The notes under the pieces were generated by a model, which was not told the DNA's origin, ran no database searches, and worked only from the letters and a program-made list of their open reading frames with translations. A stretch of 54,800 nt of DNA from Alphaproteobacteria bacterium (GTDB taxonomy: Bacteria; Pseudomonadota; Alphaproteobacteria; Caulobacterales; Parvularculaceae), in NCBI GenBank assembly GCA_030426465.1, contig JAUHYK010000023.1, forward strand, positions 1 to 54,800, in the 5' to 3' direction. Below are positions 25,621 through 34,587 of this stretch, in pieces. The translations under genes and the position numbers were made by a program. How positions within the stretch are numbered: position 1 is the stretch's first letter; every line of letters begins with the position of its first letter.

Positions 25621-27039
25621 TTAAACGGTAACGGCCGCAGCCGCAGCGCGATCACGGATGAGGCCCGCCTCATCACTTTTCAGCAAGGGCTCCACAATCG
25701 AGAGCGATTGTTCGAGAAGCCGTTTCGCCGCAGCGCGGTCGGCGCCTTCCGCTGCACGAATTTCCGCCACCAGATCATTGGCGTATGTGCTCGCATATTT
25801 AGAGGCGTCTTCCAGCACTTTTTCGCTTAAGCCCGGATCGGCGCCGAGCCGGCGCGCATCCGCAGGCGCATCGTTCAGCAGCGCAACCGCGCTTTTCGCA
25901 TCATCAAGAGCGCCCGGAGCAACGGGAACGGAATAATCGGGCCGCGGCGCCGCCAGCCGGCTCGACCCGCGCGTAGCGCGCACCGGCAGGGCCGCGCGCA
26001 TGGCGGCCAGCGCCTGCTCTACAAACCGCGCATGAGCCTCGCCCGCAATATCGCGGCACGCCTCAATCCGGTTGAGAACCACATTGTCACCCGCCTTTTG
26101 CGCATGACGGGCGAGCCCTTCAGCGTAATCAATAAACCAACCCAGCCGCGCCTTGGCGCTCTGCACCTCAAGGGCGCCGCCGCCGGCTTTTTCAAGCGCG
26201 CGGGCGATCCCCTCAAGATCCTCGAACAGGCTTTCAGGCAGCGCCATCACGGTTTCGCGCGCAGGCATCAGCCGCTCATCGGCGCTTCGGGCAAGGTGAT
26301 AGTAAACACCGAGCGCGCGCCACGGCGCCTCCAGCCGGCCCTTCAGCGCCAGCAACAGATAGCTGGCGATCGACGGAGACTGTTCGTAGACGGAAAGAAA
26401 AAGTTGCCTGAGGTCGTAAATCTGTTCTTCACTCAACGACGGCGAATGAGAAGGCACAACAATACGCAGCGTGCGCAGCGCCTCCGACGCCTCCATCAAT
26501 TGGCGGATCTCTTCGAAATCGGCGAGCGCTGCTTCCCCGCCGAGCGCCTCAACAAGGCTCGCCCGTGTTGCGTCGGTTTCCTTTACGCGCGCGAACAGCC
26601 GCGCCAGCCCCGCCTCCGCGGCCAGGAAAAGCGACCGCTCAAGCGCCTTCGTATCACCGCCTGAACTATAAGCGTCGTCCAGCGCCGCGGCGGCCATCGC
26701 CGCCTCGGTCAAGGCCGGGTCGGTCATCATCACGCGCCAGATCGGATCGAGCGATGTCCGCGCAATTTGCGCCTGGCGTTTTTTACCGCTCCTTACACTG
26801 ACGAAGAAATCTTCAAACGGGTTAAAGAATGTGCGCTTGGCGCTGGGCCGGCGCACTGGCGCGGCTCCCCGTTCACGCAGTTTGCGCCTCAGATCATCGA
26901 GCAGCGTATTGTGCGGAAGGCCTTCGCCGCCAGCGTCGCGGTCAACCTCAAGCGCAGCGAAAAGCTTCACAGCCGCAGCGACCGGAAGCTCGCCCAGAAA
27001 TGCGCTCAGGCGCTCACGCTTGCGTTGTGATAGTCCCAT
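25621..27039 (-). CDS. Conserved-looking helical protein of unknown function
   Basis: A 472-residue, almost wholly helical protein with no signal peptide, membrane helix or recognised motif. The N-terminal 110 residues (LSQRKRERLSAFLGELP, then NPFEDFFVSVRSGKKRQAQIARTSLDPIW) look like a separate small domain. The remainder is Ala, Leu and Glu-rich and could form a repeat-like alpha-solenoid. It lies 74 bp after the DnaJ-like gene on the same strand, so a co-expressed chaperone-associated role is possible but unsupported by sequence. Codon use is typical of the host. Confidence 0.7.
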   Translation of the reverse strand: MGLSQRKRERLSAFLGELPVAAAVKLFAALEVDRDAGGEGLPHNTLLDDLRRKLRERGAAPVRRPSAKRTFFNPFEDFFVSVRSGKKRQAQIARTSLDPIWRVMMTDPALTEAAMAAAALDDAYSSGGDTKALERSLFLAAEAGLARLFARVKETDATRASLVEALGGEAALADFEEIRQLMEASEALRTLRIVVPSHSPSLSEEQIYDLRQLFLSVYEQSPSIASYLLLALKGRLEAPWRALGVYYHLARSADERLMPARETVMALPESLFEDLEGIARALEKAGGGALEVQSAKARLGWFIDYAEGLARHAQKAGDNVVLNRIEACRDIAGEAHARFVEQALAAMRAALPVRATRGSSRLAAPRPDYSVPVAPGALDDAKSAVALLNDAPADARRLGADPGLSEKVLEDASKYASTYANDLVAEIRAAEGADRAAAKRLLEQSLSIVEPLLKSDEAGLIRDRAAAAAVTV

Positions 27040-27113
27040 GAAGTCGCTTGCCCTGCCGGATATCGTCTTTACTCGTACGATTGAAAAGGATTGAGGTCAA
27101 ACGCCTCAAAGAC

Positions 27114-28052
27114 TTACGCGCCGGCGAAATCGCGCCGCGTCTTCTGATCCGCGCCTTTCCATTTCTTGACGAACTCCTCAAGCTCTTTGTCGCCGCCTTC
27201 CGGCAGAACAATTTTAAGCTTCACATACTGATCGCCTGCGCCGCCGGATTTTTTGGGAACGCCGCGGCCTTTCAGGCGCAAGACTGTTCCTGAACTCGAA
27301 TTTTTCGGCACATTGACGGAAACATCGCCGGCGATTGTCGGCGCCGTAATCTTGCCGCCCAGCACCGCTTCTTTCAGCGTGATAGGCGTTTCAATATAGA
27401 TGTCATCACCCTTGCGGTCATAGAGCGGGTGCGGCTTCACCTTGACTTCCACATAGACATCGCCGGCGCCGCCGGGACCACGCTCGCCCTGCCCTTTAAG
27501 ACGCAAGGTCTGGCCGTCCTCAAATCCCGCCGGGATGGTGAGATCCAGATTTTTGCCGTCAGGCATAGTGACGCGTTTCTTGGCGCCGTTCACGGCGTCG
27601 AGAAAATCCACTTCGAGGCGATAGCGTGTATCGCGTCCGCGCCCTTGTTGAGCGCTATGGGCGCGCGCCTGACGCGCGCCAAAAATGTCCGAGAAAATGT
27701 CCGAGATGTCTTCGAAAGAGGCGCCAGCGCCAGGCCCGCCGCCGGGACCGCCCGCGCCGGAAGAATAACCGCGCCCCGGGCCCGCGCCCTCACGCTGGGT
27801 CCATTGATGGAACGGGTTCGGCCGTTCGCGCCCGTCATCATCGATCTCGCCGCGATCATATTTCTTACGCCGTTCAGAGTCGCCAAGAATATCGAAGGCG
27901 GCGGAGACCTCCTTGAACTTGTCTTCGGCTTTCTTGTCGTCGGGGTTGCGATCGGGATGGTATTTTTTCGCAAGCTGACGGAAGGCGGAGCGGATTTCCG
28001 CATCTGTCGCCTTCGGGGAAAGTCCGAGCACTATGTAAGGGTTCCGCGCCAC
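27114..28052 (-). CDS. DnaJ-like co-chaperone without zinc finger (CbpA type)
   Basis: A 312-residue J-domain protein. The J-domain (4-70) has the HPD motif in KYHPDRNPDDKKAEDKFKEVSAAFDILGD. A Gly-rich stretch follows (residues 90-115). Two C-terminal substrate-binding barrels (about 140-295) come next, including GQTLRLKGQGERGPGGAGDVYVEVKVKPHPLYDRKGDDIY. The four CxxCxGxG zinc-finger repeats of true DnaJ are absent, hence CbpA type. It would stimulate DnaK ATPase. The start codon is GTG at 28052, with AAGGA about 10 bp upstream. It is divergent from the DUF885 lipoprotein gene. Confidence 0.92.
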   Translation of the reverse strand: MARNPYIVLGLSPKATDAEIRSAFRQLAKKYHPDRNPDDKKAEDKFKEVSAAFDILGDSERRKKYDRGEIDDDGRERPNPFHQWTQREGAGPGRGYSSGAGGPGGGPGAGASFEDISDIFSDIFGARQARAHSAQQGRGRDTRYRLEVDFLDAVNGAKKRVTMPDGKNLDLTIPAGFEDGQTLRLKGQGERGPGGAGDVYVEVKVKPHPLYDRKGDDIYIETPITLKEAVLGGKITAPTIAGDVSVNVPKNSSSGTVLRLKGRGVPKKSGGAGDQYVKLKIVLPEGGDKELEEFVKKWKGADQKTRRDFAGA

Positions 28053-28252
28053 TGCCGGTTAAATCCTTGTTAAACCTTGCTCTATGGGCGGAGTCCGCCC
28101 TCCCGCATAGAGATAGGTGATTTTCCCCGGAAATGAAGAGTTTAGCGTTAATTTTGGCAAGGGATTTGTCGCCAAAGCCGGCCATGGAGGCTTTTTCCGG
28201 GCGGCGGGAATGGAGTATGCCGGTGCGCAATTGGTCACTAAGGGGATATTCC

Positions 28253-30013
28253 GTGAAAAAACGTGTTTTTCTGACGCTCGCCGCCGCCTTTGTTCTGTCC
28301 GGTTGCGAGGCGGCGAAGGAACCCGCCTCGACGACGCCTTCGCCAGCGCCCGCAGATGAAGTGACCGCCGTCGCTGATGAGTACATGGCCGCGATCACTG
28401 AGCTGGCGCCCTTTGTCATTCTTTATTCGGGGCTTGGCGCCGATGTGGAAATCCCCAATGACGCCTTTGATGATATTGCGCCTGACGCTTATGCCGCGTT
28501 TGAAAAGACAGAAGACGCCCTCGCCGCGCGTCTCGACAAAGTCGACCCTGCCTCTCTCAAACGCGCCGATTGGGTCGTCTATGAAACTGTAAAGGAATAT
28601 ATCACGTCGAGCGTTGGCGCGCGCATCTGCCGCCAGCCCTGGCAAAGCCTCAACCATATGTTCGGGTGGCAGAACGGATTGCCCATCATCGCATCTATGC
28701 AACCGGTTGAAACGGATGAAGAGCGCGCCGAAGCGCTCGCCCGCTGGGAAAAACTCCCCGCTTATATCGCAGCGGATAAGGCCAATCTCGAACAGGGGCT
28801 CGCTGAAGGGTACACCGTGCCGAAACGCGTCGCGGCCCGCGTCGTCGCGCAGCTCGATTCGCTGCTGGCGGCGGCGCCGGCGGACTCGCCTTTTATCTCC
28901 TTCGCCGCAAATACCGATGAGGATTTCAAGGCTGCGGCGACAACACTTGTCGCTGAAAAGATCAATCCGGCCATCGCCGATTACCGCGCGTTCCTGAACG
29001 ACACCTACATCCCCGGGGCGCGCGACAATCTCGCCATCACCGCCAATCCCGACGGCGCGGCCTGTTACGAGGCGCTGTTGCGGGTGCATCATGGCGCGCC
29101 CATCGGCTCTGCGAAAACCTATGAGCGCGGACAGGAAGCCGTCGCAGCGAACACCGCCGCGATGATAGCGCGCGGCAAGGAACTGTTCGGCGTTGAAGAC
29201 TTCGCCGAGATTCTCGAGCGTGTTCAGACTGCGCCGGGCAATCGTTTTGACAGCGAACAGGCGCTGGTCGATTACACCCGCGCCATTGTGCCTGTGACGC
29301 GGGAAAAATCGGCGCCGCTGTTTTCGAAACTGCCTGCACAGGACATGGTGGTCGAGCCCTATCCCGATTATCTTAAGGGCACCGGGCAATCCTCGCGCTA
29401 TGAGACGACGCCGCCATCGGAAGGCGCCGCCACCTATCGCATCAATACGGACGATTGGGAGACCGAAACAAAGGGCCATGCCCAGATCGTCGCCGTGCAC
29501 GAAGGCTGGCCCGGACATCATTTGCAGATCGCCACCGCCTCCGCGGTCGAGGGGCTTCATCCCATCGTGCAATTGCTGAGCTCCACCGCCTATGTCGAGG
29601 GCTGGGCGCGTTATTCCGAAGCTCTCGCCGAGGAGGCCGGGATCTATGACACCCGTTATGGCGAAATCTCGCGACGCGCCTGGCCTGCGCGCGGCATGGT
29701 GATGGACCCGGGATTGCACGTATACGGATGGACTGAGCAACAGGTGAAAGACCTCGCCATTGAGAGTGGAAATTTTGACGAGAAAAGCGCCGAGGTCCTG
29801 CTCGACCGCATTGCCGTCATTCCCGGACAACTCACCGCCTATGACACAGGCGGTCTTGAAATCTTTGCGCTCCGAAAAGCAGCGGAAGAACGGCTTGGCG
29901 AGAAATTCGACATCAAGGAATTCCACGACCGTATCTTGGAGAACGGCGCCGTCCCCCTTGGCGCCATGCGCGAGCATGTGGAGGAATGGATTGAGGAAAT
30001 GGAAGGCGAATAA
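28253..30013 (+). CDS. DUF885-family lipoprotein, probable metallopeptidase
   Basis: A 586-residue lipoprotein. The start is the GTG at 28253: AAGGGG lies 7 bp before it, and the first residues MKKRVFLTLAAAFVLSGC give a lipobox with Cys at 18. An ATG 40 codons upstream is in frame but lacks a signal sequence. The mature part is helical and carries the family signature HEGWPGHHLQI (416-426). Its histidines and glutamate resemble a zinc-binding active site, followed by a glutamate in the helix containing EGWARYSEALAEE. DUF885 proteins are widespread and poorly characterised. Some are thought to be peptidases. Location would be the outer or inner membrane, facing the periplasm. Confidence 0.85.
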   Translation: MKKRVFLTLAAAFVLSGCEAAKEPASTTPSPAPADEVTAVADEYMAAITELAPFVILYSGLGADVEIPNDAFDDIAPDAYAAFEKTEDALAARLDKVDPASLKRADWVVYETVKEYITSSVGARICRQPWQSLNHMFGWQNGLPIIASMQPVETDEERAEALARWEKLPAYIAADKANLEQGLAEGYTVPKRVAARVVAQLDSLLAAAPADSPFISFAANTDEDFKAAATTLVAEKINPAIADYRAFLNDTYIPGARDNLAITANPDGAACYEALLRVHHGAPIGSAKTYERGQEAVAANTAAMIARGKELFGVEDFAEILERVQTAPGNRFDSEQALVDYTRAIVPVTREKSAPLFSKLPAQDMVVEPYPDYLKGTGQSSRYETTPPSEGAATYRINTDDWETETKGHAQIVAVHEGWPGHHLQIATASAVEGLHPIVQLLSSTAYVEGWARYSEALAEEAGIYDTRYGEISRRAWPARGMVMDPGLHVYGWTEQQVKDLAIESGNFDEKSAEVLLDRIAVIPGQLTAYDTGGLEIFALRKAAEERLGEKFDIKEFHDRILENGAVPLGAMREHVEEWIEEMEGE

Positions 30014-30032
30014 ACGACAACCGTAGATCAGC

Positions 30033-30581
30033 CTATCGAATATCCTCAGTTGTGATTATCGTTTTCCATTCGAATTCCGACTTGCATTGCACGTCCGGAA
30101 AAGCGCCGTTGAGTTTATAGATTTGCTGAAAAGGACGTTCGGGTCCATATGTCAGAGGTTCCGGCATATACTGATCCTCGATAAACACGTCCCCCGACAC
30201 TTTGCTTACCAAAAACGAAATTCTTGCCTTGTCATCACTGAAGCCGGCTGTTCTTTTTGCTGCCCCAAAAAACTGCGCAAGCCGGGCATTTTGAAACGTA
30301 GATTCAATTTCGGTGAAGTCGTGTCGCCCGGCGGCTTGCTCATGCGTTTCACGTTCCTTTGCTTCTTCGCGCCGCATGCGGCCCGCGACTTCCGCCGCGC
30401 TCATCAGCGTGCGCAAACTTCGCGCGCCGCGGTCGAACGCGTCATCATCATGATCGGCCAGGAGCGACCGCGAACGGCGATGAGCGAGTTTCTGGATGCG
30501 CGCCGACAGCGCGTTCCAGTCCTCGCCCTCTTCGTCAGCGCGATAAGTTTCCGGCGTTGGTGATGGTAGGTTTTTCATCAT
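30033..30581 (-). CDS. Protein of unknown function, cytoplasmic, acidic/basic mixed
   Basis: A 182-residue protein without signal peptide or membrane helix. The first 100 residues are highly charged and helical (SARIQKLAHRRSRSLLADHDDDAFDRGARSLRTLMSAAEVAGRMRREEAKERETHE), possibly a coiled coil. The C-terminal 80 residues look globular (ARISFLVSKVSGDVFIEDQYMPEPLTYGPERPFQQIYKL). I do not recognise it. It is convergent with the DUF885 gene, 19 bp apart, and its start faces a 306-bp AT-rich region. The N-terminal Met pair at 30578-30581 makes the exact start uncertain by one residue. Confidence 0.6.
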   Translation of the reverse strand: MMKNLPSPTPETYRADEEGEDWNALSARIQKLAHRRSRSLLADHDDDAFDRGARSLRTLMSAAEVAGRMRREEAKERETHEQAAGRHDFTEIESTFQNARLAQFFGAAKRTAGFSDDKARISFLVSKVSGDVFIEDQYMPEPLTYGPERPFQQIYKLNGAFPDVQCKSEFEWKTIITTEDIR

Positions 30582-30887
30582 GGAGCGGATGATACGGCCG
30601 CCCGGGAAGTGGTGGATAACTATTCACCAAACCTCAAAAAACAGCCTGTTTTCAACACAAATGATGAATTTCGCGACTGTCAGTTCGCGTTATTGGGGTG
30701 GGGTTATTATGGATACTTTGCGAACAGACGGAGCGCTCCCGCCGTTTACTAGACTAAGAAACATCGCTCCATAAAAACTATCAAACCCCAGCTTAGAGAT
30801 AGAATACAGAAGAATACTGTTACTAAATAACTTGCCATATATATTTTCTTTGCTTTAGCATTACTGAGCTTTTTTGGGGAGGGGACT
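30582..30887. other. 306-bp AT-rich divergent intergenic region
   Basis: No gene is convincing here. A 64-codon open frame at 30580-30774 lacks a ribosome site and a plausible protein. The right half is strongly AT-rich (TTGCCATATATATTTT at 30833-30848) and probably holds the promoter of the low-GC pair at 30.9 kb, whose ATG follows a strong GGGGAGGGG ribosome site. No hairpin with a T-tract is visible. Confidence 0.5.
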
Positions 30888-31238
30888 ATGACGGGTACGC
30901 CGCCAGGCATTCCGCAAATTTATGACGATGTAGAAAATGCATTAAAGCGGGCGATTTTCAATAATTCGCGAATTAATGAGAATAACTGGGATATCGATCT
31001 TGTCCCGGAAAAAGCTAAGCCCGACGGCTGGAGCGCAAATGTCTCGGGTTGGGGGATTATTCTGGGCGCATTCGGTGAGATGCTGATCAAAAAAAACAGC
31101 TTCTATTCCATCCTGAGAATTCACTACAAAGACGTCAAAGGAACTATTGATGATCCCGTGCTGACCACGATCAATCTTTTTGCAAACAGAATTATCGCCG
31201 AACGAAATAAGCGAGAAGCCAGGAGAAATGATCAGTGA
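30888..31238 (+). CDS. Small protein of unknown function, first gene of a low-GC pair
   Basis: A 116-residue protein with a strong ribosome site (GGGGAGGGG, 5 bp before the ATG). There is no signal peptide; a moderately hydrophobic stretch (GWGIILGAFGEMLI, about 54-67) is too short and polar to be sure of a membrane segment. The chain is basic at the C-terminus (RIIAERNKREARRNDQ). I do not recognise it. Its stop overlaps the GTG start of the following gene (GTGA), so the two are translationally coupled. The composition is much richer in A and T than the host average, which suggests acquisition. Confidence 0.65.
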   Translation: MTGTPPGIPQIYDDVENALKRAIFNNSRINENNWDIDLVPEKAKPDGWSANVSGWGIILGAFGEMLIKKNSFYSILRIHYKDVKGTIDDPVLTTINLFANRIIAERNKREARRNDQ

Positions 31239-32830
31239 ATCTTTCCTGGACCGCCCTACCCTTCACCTTTTTTTACAGCGCCGTTGCAGCCAATGCTGAA
31301 CCGTTGCCACTGCCCCCGCCAAACACTGTAGAAACAGTCAATCTGGAAAATGTTTTACTGATAAAAGAGGAACACAAGAAACTTTGCGTCAATGTTTCCG
31401 ACGGAGATATGGTGAACATGCCTGCATTGATGGATGGCCTTTTTGCATCCCATAAAATTGGTGTTTCGCAATTGCCTTTGGGATTGATGACGGATCGAAA
31501 CGATGCACAACGTCTAGTGCTTGACCCATCAGGCTTTTACAAAAGCAAGACAGCAGCAATCATCGAAGAAAGAGATCGCGTCCGAGGCCTGGAGGCCGCC
31601 GCCGAAGGACGTCCTGCGCCAGCGCCTACAAATGCTGAAGACTATTGCCGCGCAACTATACGAGGCTGCTCTGAAGCTGAAATCGAGCTTCAAGAGGAGC
31701 TTTACGAGCATGTCAAGCGATCAATATATTCCTATTTGAGATCTGCCGATCCAAAATCGAAGTATTTTCGCGTTACTGGCTCGGTAGAGCTCTTCGAGGG
31801 CATGCCTCAAGACGTGACTCCGGATGAGCGGCAACAGGCGTATGCTGAAGCTTTGCTTGGTGACGGCAAGGAAATCAAAATTACATGCGTCATACAGGAA
31901 GACGATAAACCGAATTCGACTATAGCTGATATGACAGCACGCTTTATGGCGCGATCGAAATCCTCTGAGCTTTCCGTCGCCAAAAAAAGCAGCAATTTTA
32001 AAAAGGTGACTCCCGCCAGTTTTTCATACACTAATAATGCGGAAAAAGGAGAGCGAACACTCGACATTCGAGGCGTCGTGGGTCTGGAGACGGCATCAAA
32101 AAAAGCAGCGGATTACCCCTCCAACTTTTCGCGAATTCTATTTCTTGGGTACACTTTCTCAACCACAAAAACTGAAGACGGGGAAGGCGACAAGGATATC
32201 CGTCAACTAACGCCGGGTCTCCAGTTCTCACGCAGCCTTTTTGCAAGATACGATGAGGACGGCTTCTTACTCCCCGGCGTCACGTGCAACCCTCTTTGCC
32301 TGCGCGCTAGCGGTGAAATTTCTCACACATTCAATATGGAAGAAAATTCGAAAGTATTGCGCGGACGTTTACAGTTCGATGTGGAAGGGCTGGGCTGGCG
32401 CGATCAGGCCGGCAGAGTCCGCAGCCTTTTCGGTGGAGATACGTCTGTTCGGCTCCCCGTCTTTGGTGAAACCACAATTCGTCCCACCGCCGGCGCTTTT
32501 ATCGAAGGCGGCCATGTTTTCGCGGCGGGAACAAGTACGGATTTCGCAACACTGGAGGATGACCAGTATATCGGCGTTGGCGGCGTCGGCGGCATTTACC
32601 TGTCGCCGGATTTCGGAATTACGGAGAAGGACCGTCTGAAGTTCATAGCAACATATCGGCATATGGAAACCGTTTCAGGCTTACTGTCGGATCCTTCGCG
32701 ATTTACCGCTGCTATTGAATATGCATTGACCAACCACGTCGCGGTCACTCTATCCTATGAAGAAGGCCAACATCTCGAGACTTTCCAGGATGAGGAGCTC
32801 ACCAAGATCGGGCTTGGCATCAAATACTAG
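31235..32830 (+). CDS. Exported protein with predicted C-terminal outer-membrane beta-barrel
   Basis: A 531-residue protein starting at GTG in a GTGA overlap with the previous gene. A Sec signal (about 1-21, ending ANA) is followed by a Pro-rich linker (PLPLPPPNT). The middle part has a cysteine pair in EDYCRATIRGCSEAE. From about residue 280 to the end the pattern is alternating polar and apolar strands with aromatic girdles (FSRILFLGYTFSTTKT, HTFNMEEN, RLQFDVEGLGW, FIATYRHMETVSG). The last residue is aromatic (LGIKY). That pattern and end are typical of outer-membrane barrels. No known porin or receptor family is recognisable. The low-GC composition matches its partner gene. Confidence 0.65.
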   Translation: MNLSWTALPFTFFYSAVAANAEPLPLPPPNTVETVNLENVLLIKEEHKKLCVNVSDGDMVNMPALMDGLFASHKIGVSQLPLGLMTDRNDAQRLVLDPSGFYKSKTAAIIEERDRVRGLEAAAEGRPAPAPTNAEDYCRATIRGCSEAEIELQEELYEHVKRSIYSYLRSADPKSKYFRVTGSVELFEGMPQDVTPDERQQAYAEALLGDGKEIKITCVIQEDDKPNSTIADMTARFMARSKSSELSVAKKSSNFKKVTPASFSYTNNAEKGERTLDIRGVVGLETASKKAADYPSNFSRILFLGYTFSTTKTEDGEGDKDIRQLTPGLQFSRSLFARYDEDGFLLPGVTCNPLCLRASGEISHTFNMEENSKVLRGRLQFDVEGLGWRDQAGRVRSLFGGDTSVRLPVFGETTIRPTAGAFIEGGHVFAAGTSTDFATLEDDQYIGVGGVGGIYLSPDFGITEKDRLKFIATYRHMETVSGLLSDPSRFTAAIEYALTNHVAVTLSYEEGQHLETFQDEELTKIGLGIKY

Positions 32831-32841
32831 GCGGCCACGTT

Positions 32842-33291
32842 TCACCGCTCTCTTACAATCCGGCTTTCCAGCAGCTCGTCGGTAATCTCAAGATCGTTCT
32901 CCGAGACAAGGTCCGGCGACACGGATATCTTCGCGCGCGTCACGCTGTTCGGATCGCCCGTGCGCAGGGGATGCCAGGTCGGCAGCTTCTTGCCTTCCGC
33001 GAGACGGCGATAGGCGCAGGTCGGCGGCATCCATTTCAGCGCGCCCGCATTGTCGGGCGTTAATTGCACACAGTCGCTCACCTGTTTCATGCGGTTGGCG
33101 TAATCGGTGCAGCGTCGGCGCGCCACATCGAACAGCTTGCAGGCGATATCCGTCTCGAACACCTCGTCCGTGTCTTCATTGTGGAGGACATAAATACAGC
33201 AGCGCCCGCAGCCGTCGCACAAGGACTCCCACTCTTCCGCCGTCATCTCGGAGAGCTTCTTGGTTTTCCAGAAGGGTTTTTTCGCGGCCAT
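32842..33291 (-). CDS. UPF0260 (YcgN-like) cysteine-cluster protein
   Basis: A 149-residue protein with the family's cysteine arrangement: Cys25, 28, 31 and 32 (LCDGCGRCC), 51, 61, 74 and 92. The short cluster resembles those that hold Fe-S or zinc. WESLCDGCGRCC and WHPLRTGDP are diagnostic for the YcgN family. The molecular role is not established. A good ribosome site (AGAAGGCGG) precedes the ATG at 33291. It is convergent with the low-GC barrel gene, 11 bp apart, and divergent from the DUF2165 gene. Confidence 0.9.
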   Translation of the reverse strand: MAAKKPFWKTKKLSEMTAEEWESLCDGCGRCCIYVLHNEDTDEVFETDIACKLFDVARRRCTDYANRMKQVSDCVQLTPDNAGALKWMPPTCAYRRLAEGKKLPTWHPLRTGDPNSVTRAKISVSPDLVSENDLEITDELLESRIVRER

Positions 33292-33386
33292 GCGCCGCCT
33301 TCTATCCTATTGCGCTTGCGAAGGCCATCTCTGTTCATTAGCGCGCAATTCGCCTAGGCTCGCCTCAAAACTGGAGGGGGCTCCAT

Positions 33387-33872
33387 ATGATCCGTTATCT
33401 GAAAATCATTCTTGTCATCTTTGTGGGGCTGCAGGGCCTCACCTACGCCGCCGGAAACATCATCAACTGGGAGGAAGCGAAAGGCTTTGTCGGCTATGTT
33501 TTATCGCTTGAGGGTCATGAGGTTTATCCCAATGACCTCGCACCGGCGATCACCAGTCCGGCGCTGGTCACGCTTACATTGATGGTCATTGTCACATGCG
33601 AATTTCTGGTGGGTGCAGTGTCGATGATCGGCGCGATGAAAATGCTGGGCGCAGCCGGCAAGCCCGCCGATCAGTTCAATGCCTCCAAGAGTTTCGCTAT
33701 TTTGGGGTGCGGCATCGGCGTCGCCCTGTGGTTCGGCTTGTTCACCGTTGTAGGCGGCGGCATTCTCGGCATGTGGCAGACGCCGCTTGGCGACGGGTCC
33801 ATGGACGGCGCCTTCATCTATTTCATGTCGAGCGGGCTAGTGATGGTGTTTGTGGCGATGAAAGACGACTAA
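33387..33872 (+). CDS. DUF2165-family small integral membrane protein
   Basis: A 161-residue protein with four membrane helices (about 4-25, 60-84, 102-126 and 136-155) and the DUF2165 pattern: ILVIFVGLQGLTYAAGNI at the front, then VTCEFLVGAVSMIGAMKML and LGCGIGVALWFGLFTVVGGGILGMWQ. The family has no known function. A very strong ribosome site (TGGAGGGGG) precedes the ATG. The gene stands alone between the UPF0260 gene and a secreted unknown that begins 25 bp downstream and may be co-transcribed. Confidence 0.85.
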   Translation: MIRYLKIILVIFVGLQGLTYAAGNIINWEEAKGFVGYVLSLEGHEVYPNDLAPAITSPALVTLTLMVIVTCEFLVGAVSMIGAMKMLGAAGKPADQFNASKSFAILGCGIGVALWFGLFTVVGGGILGMWQTPLGDGSMDGAFIYFMSSGLVMVFVAMKDD

Positions 33873-33897
33873 GCGTCTTCCCCTTTGGAGAACTTTT

Positions 33898-34587
33898 ATG
33901 AAACAATTTCTCTCCGCCTTTTTCTTGCTTTCTATCTTTTTTGCGCAATCTTGGGCGCAAGACGCCATCGAACAGGAAACTGCGCCGCCCGACAACTACG
34001 ACTATGACCGGCGCGTGCAGGACTTGTATGCGTGGCTGCTGTTGACGGACGTAAAAGACGATCCTGAATTCGATCAGATTACCTTTTTCTACGATTGGTT
34101 CATGGATGCGACGGTCGGCGTAACCATTATCAACCGGCCTGGATTGAAGAATGAGGAGGGGATTTCCATACCGAACGCATATTTGGAAGCGAGCGTCCAA
34201 TCACGAGCGGATGAGACTTATGACCATGATGGCGATCTTCGTCACGACCGATATGTGACCGATATCTATGAGATAAAAATTTCAGATGAGGAGTATTATT
34301 CCGTTGTCGACGACCTGGACAAGCGCTCCTTTTGGTCAGAACCCATTGATGAACCGTTCGACACCGGCCCCGACGAAGACGGCTATATCACCATCTGCGA
34401 AGGCCCCTATTTCATTTTGGATGCAGGCATTGCAGAGCGTGCGCATTTCATCTCAAGAGGCGGGTGCGGCGAAGACTTCTCGGATGAGCTCGAGCATGCA
34501 AAGACACTGCTGAATCTGGCGAAAGAGAAAATCCCGCAAATCACGGAGCGACTAACTGAGTCAGAGCGAAATTTACGTGGTAATTAG
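33898..34587 (+). CDS. Secreted acidic protein of unknown function
   Basis: A 229-residue protein with a Sec signal (KQFLSAFFLLSIFFAQSWAQ, cleavage near residue 20). The mature part is strongly acidic (many Asp and Glu) and has two cysteines (TICEGPYF, GGCGEDF) that could form one disulfide. I do not recognise it. The ribosome site TTTGGAGA is good. It begins 25 bp after the DUF2165 gene, and its stop overlaps the convergent regulator gene by 4 bp. Composition is lower in GC than the neighbours, as for the other orphan secreted proteins in the window. Confidence 0.65.
   Translation: MKQFLSAFFLLSIFFAQSWAQDAIEQETAPPDNYDYDRRVQDLYAWLLLTDVKDDPEFDQITFFYDWFMDATVGVTIINRPGLKNEEGISIPNAYLEASVQSRADETYDHDGDLRHDRYVTDIYEIKISDEEYYSVVDDLDKRSFWSEPIDEPFDTGPDEDGYITICEGPYFILDAGIAERAHFISRGGCGEDFSDELEHAKTLLNLAKEKIPQITERLTESERNLRGN

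Noticed and set aside
28238-29977. 579-codon open frame on the minus strand opposite the DUF885 gene
   Set aside because: It mirrors the lipoprotein gene, and its translation is Arg/Gly/His-rich without known features.
30580-30774. 64-codon open frame in the low-GC gap
   Set aside because: It has no ribosome site, a mixed composition and no conserved-looking features; the region is more likely promoter DNA.
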